Of a stretch of DNA of 64,000 nt, positions 1 to 9,088 are shown one piece after another. The notes under the pieces were generated by a model that worked only from the letters and a program-made list of their open reading frames with translations, did not search any database and was not told the DNA's origin. The first letter of the stretch is position 1, and the number at the start of each line of letters is the position of its first letter. The stretch is from Gigantopelta aegis (taxonomy: Eukaryota > Mollusca > Gastropoda > Neomphalida > Peltospiridae): NCBI RefSeq assembly GCF_016097555.1, contig NC_054702.1, positions 77,807,997 through 77,871,996 on the forward strand, written 5' to 3'. The position numbers and the translations under genes are program-made.

Positions 1-1
1 T

Positions 2-194
2 ATCTATGTTGTTAATAGTTTTGAAGCCACAGTATCTGTGTTTGACAAGGACGGCACACATCTACTACAACACGCAACTAAATCAGATGGTTTTCGGAAG
101 CCAGTGAATCTTCCATGTCGAAGGTTTGATGTACTTGGTCAACTCGTCAGGCAACATAAATGTATATAAAATTAGTATTGGCACTTCCACGTAA
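2..194 (+). pseudogene. 3' end of a damaged TRIM-type gene (beta-propeller C-terminus)
   Basis: Codons starting at base 2 read a stretch with VFDKDG and SDGFRKPVNL that aligns with VFDQNG and RDGLFKPVNL near the C-terminus of the intact TRIM gene at 9,089-11,218. Just after PVNL, around bases 110-118, the frame slips by one base. The continuation GLMYLVNSSGNINVYKI then runs to a TAA at 192-194, matching the last residues of the other gene. It is therefore the end of a paralogue on the opposite strand, pointing towards it. The frameshift suggests a decaying copy, but a single-base sequencing error in an otherwise good gene cannot be excluded because only the end is visible. Confidence 0.75.
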
Positions 195-485
195 AATTGG
201 ATGTGTGTAAAAAAAAAAAAGTTGTTTGCTTTTGCTTGGTATACTTATAAACATTGGTTTGACTACTGGTTGTTTTTGCTTGTAATGTCCAAGAATATTA
301 TCTGATCGTTGTGTATTTTGAAATGGCACTTACAGTTGTAGTATCAACTGTTTAGATATCACTAATCTGTAGTTATTAAAAATTAGGGGGGGGGGGGGGG
401 GGGTTGCAAACAAAGTGGGTTTGTATAAATACAAATGTACATCCTGTTTTTATAAATATTTCCTGGGCTTATAATTTTGTCGTTT
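195..485. other. Sequence after the TRIM fragment, no gene seen
   Basis: AT-rich sequence that would be 3' UTR or spacer of the TRIM paralogue. It contains an 18-base run of G (386-403) and nothing else that I recognise. Confidence 0.5.
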
Positions 486-975
486 AACCTTACTTACCGT
501 GTTTGTATTTACCAACAGTTTTAATTACATAACCATACTTACCGTGTTTATATTTACCAACAGTTCTAATTACATAACCTTACTTACCGTGTTTGTATTT
601 ACCAACAGTTCTAATTACATAACCTTACTTACCGTGTTTGTATTTACCAACAGTTTTAATTACATAACCTTACTTACCGTGTTTGTATTTACCAACAGTT
701 CTAATTACATAACCTTACTTACCGTGTTTGTATTTATCAGTTCTAATTACATAACCTTACTTACCGTGTTTGTATTTACCAACAGTTCTAATTACATAAC
801 CTTACTTACCGTGTTTGTATTTACCAGTTCTAATTACATAACCTTACTTACCGTGTTTGTATTTACCAACAGTTTTAATTACATAACCTTACTTACCGTG
901 TTTGTATTTACCAACAGTTCTAATTACATAACCTTACTTACCGTGTTTGTATTTACCAACAGTTTTAATTTAAAC
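486..975. repeat. 45-base minisatellite, about 11 copies
   Basis: The motif ACCGTGTTTGTATTTACC recurs at 496, 541, 586, 631, 676, 721, 763, 808, 850, 895 and 940. Nine spacings are 45 or 42 bases; the 42-base units lack three bases around CCAACAG. Because all lengths are multiples of three, the plus strand stays open through the array (499-1023) as a 15-residue hydrophobic repeat (TVFVFTNSSNYITLL). I read this as a noncoding minisatellite with an accidental open frame. Confidence 0.9.
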
Positions 976-2053
976 GGCAGAACTGATCTTTTAACAGCGA
1001 TAAACGAATTACAGCGTTCATAAGCGATGCATAATATGAAACAATGTTTTCATGTTTTATGTTTTGGTGAAAGTTTCAAATTCAAAACAGCTTTCCTTGT
1101 TCATTAAGTAAGTCATTAATGAAAATAATTCTATTGTTAATAAAAGAAATCTTATATATACTTTTAATATCTTTGTATTATCCCAAATATTAAGTCCCTG
1201 TATATTTTCTGCGTTTGTAACGTTTGATTTCCTTGAATAGCACCCAGCTATAAAAGGCATCTTTCGAAACAAAATGTATTATATATTCTTCTTTTTTTCG
1301 TTACAATAAAAATAATCTCTGTATATAATGAGATCTTTATTTTTAAAACCAGTAGTGAATTCAAATAGTGTAATCCATTTTGTGGTTTGCCGAAAACGTC
1401 TGTGTATCCATGTAGATTTTACAAATGAAATAAGGTCCTGTATAATATATCTGGAACTTTTAGGCCACCATATTTGTAATTTTGTATATATATTTGTCGC
1501 TTGATTTCTTCGGGTTTATTTTGCTAAATAAATCTGAAAACATTTTATACGGGTTTGTATCATATTTTTCGACGACTTTTACACACCACAGAAAACACCT
1601 GAATAGCTCTTGTCAAAAACACCAAGAAATGAAATGAAACCCTCATTGTTGGGAGTTCCTTTAAATGAAAAGCAATGCTCTGTAGAACACATTTCACTTG
1701 TAATTCATAAATTTTCCGCTGTGCTTTGATATTCCTCCAAGTCACAGGTGAAAAATTATCGTATGTACGAACTAACGTATAATAAAAAAAGAAGTAAATG
1801 AAACAAAAATGTTTCGGAACGGTGAGATAACTGTGGAGGCTACATCTACTAAATACGCTGCATCACTGACCAAAATGAAGGCTATTCCATATTTTGAACT
1901 TATGCATGCTTTTTTTATCTCTATGGTGAAACGCTTGCACATTCAATATTTTTTAATCATTTTATATGAAATTACATACTTAACTGCTGTGGTGGCAGTA
2001 CTCATGACGGGTGCCACCGGTGGAGCAGGATACGTTTGGCTTTCGGGAATGCC

Positions 2054-2123
<70 letters not shown>

Positions 2124-2497
2124 CAATAAAATATATTTTGCAATCAATCTATCAAACTTAAATACACTTTATTCTAACATGTAATAAAAGTCGTAAAAAT
2201 AAGCATCAAACCAGTTTTGTTGAAAGGAAACGTAAGAACACGAAGCAAGGGAAGTACTTGAAGGCAATTTGCTTTAAACTATACTGTCTAACTGTATGTA
2301 TACGTTGTACACCTCTGATGTAAGATTGGTCATTTTGTCACAGATCGTATACTTGCAAGACAAAGGCAATTAACACACTATTTATTACTTGGAGAAGAAT
2401 ACAAAAATAAAATGCGCTATGATTGATAAACTGATCTCGGTACGTGTCAATGCCCAAGTTGCCAATCAAAACATAACTTCAACTCGCCATTCATTTC
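976..2497. other. Intergenic, no gene seen
   Basis: AT-rich sequence without a recognisable gene. The only clear structure is a (TA)n microsatellite at about 2,059-2,117. Confidence 0.5.
2059..2117. repeat. (TA)n microsatellite
   Basis: An uninterrupted run of about 29 TA dinucleotides. Confidence 0.95.
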
Positions 2498-2757
2498 AAC
2501 ATATTTTCGTGCTTGTATCCGATTAAAGTTCAAGCACGCTGTCCTGGGCACAAACCTCAGCTATCTGGGCTGTCTTACCAGGACAGTGGGTTAGTTGTTA
2601 GTTGGTTAGTGAGAAAGAAGAGGGTGTAGTGGTCTACACCTAGCCATTGAGCCATTAAGAAATCGCTCTGGGTTGGAGCCGGTACCGGGCTGCGAACTCT
2701 GTACCTACCAGCCTGTAGTCCGATGGCTTAACCACGACGCCACCGGGGCCGGTCTGT
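2498..2757 (-). mobile_element. SINE, family C, full length
   Basis: Read on the minus strand it starts with a tRNA-like head (GGTGGCGTCGTGGTTAAGCC, then GGTAGGTACAGAGTTCG) and ends with a tail containing TTGAACTTTAATCGGATAC and AAGCACGAAAAT, followed by a short GAAATGAATG-type run. Other copies in the window are at 2,822-3,083, 56,030-56,312, 56,588-56,700 and 63,857-64,000. Confidence 0.8.
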
Positions 2758-2821
2758 TGCTCCCAAAGTGTTGACTAGCATTTACAGGCAAAAAACCCAT
2801 CAGCTTAACTAATGTACCGTA

Positions 2822-3083
2822 TCATTTCATTTCAACCTGTTTTCGTGCTTATATATCCAATTAAGGCTCAGGCACGCTGTTCTGGGTACACACACCTCAG
2901 CTATCTGGGCTGTCTTTCCAGGACAGTGGGTTAATTGTTAGTGGTTAGTGAGAGAGAATAGTGTGTAGTGGTTTTACACCTACCCATTGATTCATAAAAA
3001 CTCTCTCTGGTTGGGACCGGTACTCGGCTGCGACCCTGTACCTACCAATAGTTTAACCACGACACCATCGAGGCCAGTTATAT
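2822..3083 (-). mobile_element. SINE, family C, full length
   Basis: A second, somewhat diverged copy of the family C element, in the same orientation as the one at 2,498-2,757, from which it is separated by about 65 bases. Confidence 0.8.
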
Positions 3084-3154
3084 TGCATCCTAACCAGTGC
3101 CGGATATATAAGGGGGCAAAGGGGGCAATTGCCCAAGGTCCCCCTGCCATACCC

Positions 3155-3182
3155 CCCCCCCCGCCGCCCCCCCCCCCCCCCG

Positions 3183-3240
<58 letters not shown>

Positions 3241-3244
3241 CCCC

Positions 3245-3284
<40 letters not shown>
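3155..3284. repeat. Poly-C tract of about 130 bases
   Basis: Nearly pure C on the plus strand with isolated G and A interruptions. Its left flank has GGGGGCAAAGGGGGCAATTG, so it may have grown from the C-rich part of an older repeat. Overlapping frames give poly-Pro and poly-Gly open frames, which are not genes. Confidence 0.95.
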
Positions 3285-3287
<3 letters not shown>

Positions 3288-3380
3288 TAAGACTATATGT
3301 CAAAATTACCAATTGTTTGACACAGTCGGTGATTAATAAAAGCAATGTGCTCCAGTGGTGTCGTTAAACAAAACACTTTA
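3285..3380 (+). mobile_element. SINE family B tail fragment
   Basis: Carries AAGACTATATGTCAAAATTA and the family B end TGGTGTCGTTAAACAAAACA. The rest of the element is replaced by the poly-C tract to the left. Confidence 0.7.
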
Positions 3381-3574
3381 ACTGATTGAAATATGAATGT
3401 AAAAATCCCACTTGGACACTCTACAATGGTATGTATCGATTTTGAGTGTATTAGGCGGAGCAAGCCGTACGCACGTGTATGTGTATATTGACAAATATAT
3501 GTGTATTAAGAGGACGTCTATTGCATAACCAAGGAACGTTACGGTTACCCTTGATTTCAGCCTCTTGTTATTAA

Positions 3575-4131
3575 AGGTAGGGTCAACTCAAACAAGAGCC
3601 TTATGAGTTGGAAAGATGCATACCCGGACCACCAACACACTGACACTTTAACAAATGAAAAACGTGTAACTTTAGAGTTAATAAAAAAACATGATTATTC
3701 CTGCTAACTGGGGGCAGCCATTTTGTTTCGTTTTTGTGACGTCCGGTGGTATAGCTTGGGGCGAAGTGACGTCAGCTCCGTCCATCTTCTCTATGCACAG
3801 TGTAAACAAACGCTCTAATTTACGACAAGACGCTTTGCTTTCTTCAACCTGACTTGTAAAACAACACAAATGACTTGATAGTATAATAAACTATTTAACT
3901 AAATATATTTCGGGTTGCATCAATAGAACAAAATGGAGTTATAGTATTTTTCTTTTCTTTTTTTAAAGAAAAAAAAGAAGCATATTATTAGGCCTATTGG
4001 TAGGGTACGTTCGAACAAAAACGATCACTCACGATACCCAAGTAATACTTTTCTTTTCTTTGAGACGACGTAATTGGTCAGTTTTGTTATTTTAGATGGG
4101 AAAGCCTACTTAATTAAGGGTTTTACAGAAT
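3575..4131 (+). repeat. 557-base interspersed repeat, copy 1
   Basis: Closely matches 20,501-21,050 over its whole length. Both copies start at AGGTAGGGTCAACTCAAACA directly after a TTAA and both end at TTTTACAGAAT. The TTAA suggests a TTAA-targeting DNA element, but I find no matching inverted end on the right, so the class is uncertain. Confidence 0.8.
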
Positions 4132-4334
4132 GAATAAAATTATATATATTATATAATTATATAACAGTGTAAAATGTCATAGCATTTGGCAGTCATACTG
4201 GTAAAAACATATCCATATCGCTGCTAGCTGAACAACATTATAAAGGTTTACAACATTGACATAATAGTTCCTTAAGGATATTTGTTGTAGAAGCCGAGAA
4301 AATCAAATGTGAATTGTTGATTTTTGCAACTAGG

Positions 4335-4335
<1 letters not shown>

Positions 4336-4391
<56 letters not shown>
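4336..4391. repeat. (CA)n microsatellite
   Basis: About 28 CA dinucleotides. Confidence 0.95.
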
Positions 4392-4393
<2 letters not shown>

Positions 4394-4567
4394 GTTAGAA
4401 AATATGCTGTCACCTATTGTTTCTGCCACGATTCAACTCTACACCAGGGCTACGAATGTTCAAGAGACATCCCCCAAGCTGCCTAAAGTGACCAACCAAC
4501 TGTGTAGTGGGTGTTATGTTCAACAATGTTTTTTCTGGTCTTGGCTCCCGGACTACATACTAGTATT

Positions 4568-4930
4568 GAAGAGACTGTCCTGAGTTAGCTGTCAGTATAC
4601 CGTGTTTCCAGCTAGTAGAGCCTTGTTAACCATTCAGATTACATATTAAATACATTGTCCTTATTTATAATATATCAGTGTCTGTATATTCAGTGTATTC
4701 TTCTAATATTTGTAGTAACCCGAAATGGATAGTATCTTCCTATAATTTCATACATACGAAAAACATATATGTAGGCCCTATATTAGAAAATAAAATGTGT
4801 GAACAACTACAAACATTAGGACGACAAAAGACGCATGAATATATTTTAAAACAAATAAAATTCGGTTTGTGCAATGTGTGTGCGCTGATATTGTAAAGAA
4901 GGTTATGTATTTATTATGGAAATTTAGTCG
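4568..4930. mobile_element. Possible decayed MITE of the 6,317/18,410 family
   Basis: The left end AGAGACTGTCCTGAGTTAGC resembles AGAGACAGTCCTGAGTTTGC at 6,317, and ACATTAGGACGAC at about 4,812 resembles the interior of that family. The right end is not clear. Confidence 0.3.
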
Positions 4931-5247
4931 TTAAAGGGGCTCTGTTAGTGGAAAAACAAGGGCAGCAAGCCTTGGACAGTATATTTAAATCTATATGGGA
5001 TGTATTATTTAATACTGCATACAGCAATTAATAGAAATAAAAATGGAACATCGTGGTCATTTGAAAGCAAGATTTGCGATAACACATACTCGATTCCCCA
5101 TATATACTATTTTAAATAATACAAAATACAAACAGCTAATAGTAAAAGCAATTTTAATATACTAGACGTGTTATTTCGCAACCAATATATATTGTCAACT
5201 GCCTAGTAGTATGCTAATTCACGACTCGACATTTGTTTAAACACACA

Positions 5248-5248
5248 T

Positions 5249-5306
<58 letters not shown>
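5248..5306. repeat. (CA)n microsatellite
   Basis: About 29 CA dinucleotides. Confidence 0.95.
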
Positions 5307-5308
<2 letters not shown>

Positions 5309-5972
5309 AAAAAGTATTCTCTGTCTTATATATATGTAATGAAACATAATTCACGATCCCCGTTATTTTTCATGAATCTACACTTCTGAGTGCATTCTTC
5401 AACTTAATCCATTATTCATTAAAACAAATTACGTGATTGCTAAATTAACTTCTATTTTATCTTTTTTAATGAAAATATTGGTTGAAATGGCACAGAATAT
5501 TTTCAAAACTGATAACCCAAAACCGATAGGATCCTTTCAGACCTAAACTGAAAAGATTCGGTCAGGAATTCCCCAACAGTGGATGGCTGGTATCAAGTGT
5601 GTGCACGTGCTAAACGTGTAATCTCTGATTTCCGATTTAGTTTCGAACAATCTTCGCTGTGTTCCGCCAGAATATATCACTATCACTAGTATCAGAGTTA
5701 CAAGGTTCAAATTACATATCTATTTGATGATGCATGTTTGGCCTCGTGGGTCTAAGCGTTGGCTTAAAGCGTTGAATATGTTGAACATTTGTGCAGAATA
5801 TAATTAAACATACACGTCCGGAGAGTATTCTATGGTTGTCCGTGTCCCGTGTCCCCTCTCCCTACATGCGGCACCTCCTTTGAAAGGATCCGAAGCACCG
5901 ACTCTCTGTGCTCTACTCGACTGAGCCAAATGGAAAATTCCCAGTAGCTACTGCCAACAGCCGATTGTGACA

Positions 5973-6293
5973 AGGAAGGAAATATTTTTATTTAACGACG
6001 CACTCAACACATTTTATTTACGGTTATATGGCGTCAAACATATGGTTAAGGACCACACAGATATTGAGAGAGGAAACCCGCTGTCGCCATGGGCTACTCT
6101 TTTCGATTAGCAGCAAGAGATCTTTTATATGCACCATCCCACAGACAGGGTAGTAAATACCACGGCCTTTGATATACCAGTCGTGGTGCACTGGCTGGAA
6201 CGAGAAATAGCCCAATGGGCTCACTGACGGGAGTCGATCCCAAAACGACCGCGCATCAAGCGAGCGCTTTACCACTGGGCTACGTCTCGCCCC
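5973..6293 (-). mobile_element. SINE, family A, full length
   Basis: On the minus strand it has a tRNA-like head (GACGTAGCCCAGTGGTAAAG, then a GGGATCGACTCCC-type B box), the shared core (CACGACTGGTATATCAAAGG; AAAAGATCTCTTGCTGC), and tail A (GCCATATAACCGTAAATAAA, GTGCGTCGTTAAATAAAAAT). Confidence 0.85.
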
Positions 6294-6316
6294 TGATTTC
6301 GACAAGATAACATTAA

Positions 6317-6660
6317 AGAGACAGTCCTGAGTTTGCTGCAATGTTTAAGATGTTATTGACCAACAGACTTTTTAACGATTGTAATAAAATATCAATTTTT
6401 TTTTTTCTACATAAAATATTAGTGGCTGTATATTAAACAAGTTTCTGATCGTTCTAATATTTGTACTGGGTTAAATTTAATTTTATTTCCTAAAATAAAC
6501 TTTGGGCTTGTTACAAATATTAAGACGACCCGAACACATTGATATACATACATACACTGATATTCTGAACAAGAAAATATATTTGATATGTAAGTTTAAT
6601 CGTAGAAATATTTTATTAGTCGGAAACATCTTACAATGCAGCAAACTCAGGAATGTCCCT
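6317..6660. mobile_element. TTAA-flanked MITE with long inverted repeats, copy 1
   Basis: The ends are AGAGACAGTCCTGAGTTTGC and the complement of GCAAACTCAGGAATGTCCCT, with TTAA on both sides (6,313-6,316 and 6,661-6,664). Parts of the two halves are inverted copies of each other. TTAA target duplication is the hallmark of piggyBac-type transposition; no transposase is encoded. A better copy is at 18,410-18,759. Confidence 0.8.
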
Positions 6661-6665
6661 TTAAG

Positions 6666-6975
6666 ACGGGCGGGACGTAGTTCAGTGGCAAAGCGCTTTT
6701 TTAATGTGCGGTCGGTCTAGGATCGTTCCCCGTCGGTGGGCACATTGGTCTATTTCTCGTTCCAGCCAGTGAACCACGACTGGGACATCAAAGGTCGTTA
6801 TATGTTCTATCCTGTCTATGGAATAGCGCATATAACAGATCTCTTGCTACTAATGGAAAAATGTAACGGGTTTCCTCCTATATGTCAAAAATTACTAAAT
6901 GGTTGACATCCAATAGTCGATGATTAATAAATCAATGTGCTCTAGTGGTGTAGTTGAACAAAAAAAGAGAAGAAA
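6666..6975 (+). mobile_element. SINE, family B, full length
   Basis: tRNA-like head GACGTAGTTCAGTGGCAAAG with GTCTAGGATCGTTCCCC, shared core, and tail B (ACATCCAATAGTCGATGATT; CTAGTGGTGTAGTTGAAC). It starts directly after the TTAA of the MITE at 6,317-6,660, so one element landed at the edge of the other. Confidence 0.8.
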
Positions 6976-7249
6976 CTTTAGATGACATTAAGATTTCATC
7001 GGTTGCTATATGCAATCATGCGGCTATTTTTGTACAAGGCATTTGAATCGCCTTAAATGTTTAATCAAAAATATTATATACAAGGCTAATACTGATTAGT
7101 CGATAGGTGCACGCTGGGTTTCTAGCAACAGCAACGTGTATGTTCGTTACCACAACGAAAGAATATATCAATACATGTATGTTGTAATAGTTACACTATG
7201 TAAATGGGTTTTGAGCCACGCGTCTCTAAATAAATATGATAAAATAAAA

Positions 7250-7515
7250 AGTTTTCTTTACCGGTATAACGACACCACTAGAGCACAATGATTTACTAAT
7301 CATCGGCTATTGGATGTCAAACGTTTGGTAATTTGGATATCTAGTCTTAGAGAGGAAACCCGCTGGCAAATAATTTTTTATATGCACCACCCCACAGACA
7401 GAATAGCACATACCACGGCCTTGCACTGGCTGGAACGTAAAGTAGCCCAAATGGGTCCATCGACCGCGCATTAGGCGAGCACTTTAGCACTGGCCATGGG
7501 CTACGTACACACACT
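7250..7515 (-). mobile_element. SINE, family B, diverged
   Basis: Tail B is recognisable (AACGACACCACTAGAGCACA on the plus strand), as is the core (GCACCACCCCACAGACAG), ending at GGGCTACGTA. Deletions have shortened the core. Confidence 0.7.
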
Positions 7516-7868
7516 CACCCACCCACCCCCACCCCCTCCCACACCCCCGCGTCTCTAGGGCACTTAGCATTAGTGCACAAAAGGCAAAATATACGATTAT
7601 CCAGAGCCAATAACACCCACCCCCTCCCCACTTGTTGGTCTTATTTGTAACTATAATGCAATTAATTTGCTCTTTGTCAGAGCTGAAAAGTACGCGAGTC
7701 CAGTTTTGTCAAAATTTTCGCAGTGTTACTCAGAACACGGCAGAATGCGACTTGGAGTTGCAGATCAACTAAATGTTTTGCTTCAGTCAATATTTGAAAA
7801 CAGTGAGAAAATTTACTTTTAATCAAGATTCTTTATAGTATTGTAAAAACCTGGGCCAAATTGTTTAA

Positions 7869-8641
7869 AGGGACACACCCTAGTTACGGCGTTGTTTTTC
7901 GCTATTAAACCCCATTTTTCACAAATAAAATTGCACTTTACTTACATTTTATTATTTAGAATACACATTTCCATTCACCTGAAGTGCTTTTTGGTAATCC
8001 TGATGTTTGTAAAACCACGAAATGCATTTTTTTGCATTTTTTCACAAGATGTTCTGTCGAGAAAAAACCCGTTAAGCAAGCGAGGTCCAATCTATTTTTA
8101 GACGGGATATTTCGATTTCAATGTCACAGACGTTGGTATATCACGTGACCGTTATCATTTTGGTTCGGTTTGTTTTCTCGTGCACAGTTCGCGCAATCAA
8201 CATCCGATTTGTTGTTGTTCATTTGTGAGATTTTTCTTCACAGTTCTTGAACATTTTCAGTAACAATAAAGTTCAGACAAGTAAGTGTCTCAATACAAAA
8301 CGTTACAAACCCTTAAAACAAATAATTTTGCTAAGTCTTACGATATCTGGAGAGGGGATACAACCAGGACAGAACAGTTGGAACATGTCCAGGAGAGGTG
8401 AAACAAACGCACCCCAAGTCTGTGAAATTTGTCGTGACGTAGGCATTGTTGTGCTTCGAGCGACATCTACCGGTGACATCAGAATACTAACTTTCAAAAT
8501 TATTTCAAGCAATTGGGATTTATCGATATAAAACCTGCTTTTTCACTCCATTTGATAAAAACGTGATCTAAGTGTGTTACAGGTTTGTAGATTAACCAAA
8601 TTATAATTTATTTTCGCTGGATGGAACTAGGGTGTGCGGCT
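7869..8641. mobile_element. TTAA-flanked non-autonomous element, family M1, copy 1
   Basis: The ends are AGGGACACACCCTAGTT and the complement of AACTAGGGTGTGCGGCT, bounded by TTAA at 7,865-7,868 and 8,642-8,645. It is 773 bases and matches 25,796-26,532 in reverse orientation. The open frames shared by the two copies (with WNMSRRGETNAPQV) reflect this relationship and have no other support as genes. Its family behaviour, TTAA with AGGG ends, suggests a piggyBac-type non-autonomous element. Confidence 0.85.
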
Positions 8642-8896
8642 TTAAAGCATGGATAAGCTAACCTTAGGTTAGCGTGGTATTTGTCATTTAAATATATTTA
8701 AATAAAAAACAATTTAAAATTACGAATAGATACTTTATGCTGTTCTAATTCAAGTTTCAACATATCTTTTCAATTGTTCTTTGATATCAGGTTTTGATAA
8801 TATCTCTTAACGACTGGTTACGCAAACTAACATTTAAACAACTGGCTCCAGGTTTTTGTTTTGTACGTAATGATTATAAAATGATGTGGGTGCTTA

Positions 8897-8985
8897 TAAT
8901 GAATGAATGAATGAATGAATGAATGAATGAATGAATAAATGAATGGGTGTCGTTAAACATTCATTCATTCATTCATTCATTATAC
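8897..8985. repeat. (GAAT)n facing (ATTC)n, small foldback
   Basis: About ten TGAA units at 8,899-8,945 are followed, after a short spacer with GTGTCGTTAAAC, by about six TTCA units. The two arms can pair as a hairpin. GTCGTTAAAC resembles a SINE tail. Confidence 0.8.
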
Positions 8986-9088
8986 TAAATGACACAATGC
9001 GAACCACTGACTTCATCCGAGTACAAACTTGCATAAAGTCTTTATAATGTTTTGATGTAGTACTGCTCATCCTATTGCCCACGAAATT

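Noticed and set aside
1809-2129. 106-residue open frame ending in a Tyr-Ile repeat
   Set aside because: The end is the (TA)n microsatellite and the rest has no recognisable domain.
2987-3367. Open frames rich in proline (plus strand) and glycine (minus strand)
   Set aside because: They are translations of the poly-C tract and its flanks; no start context, domain or splice support.
8247-8531. Open frame shared with 25,866-26,156 (WNMSRRGETNAPQV), a candidate conserved small protein
   Set aside because: Both lie inside copies of the same TTAA-flanked M1 element, and the frames diverge after the shared part, so similarity comes from the element, not from a host gene.
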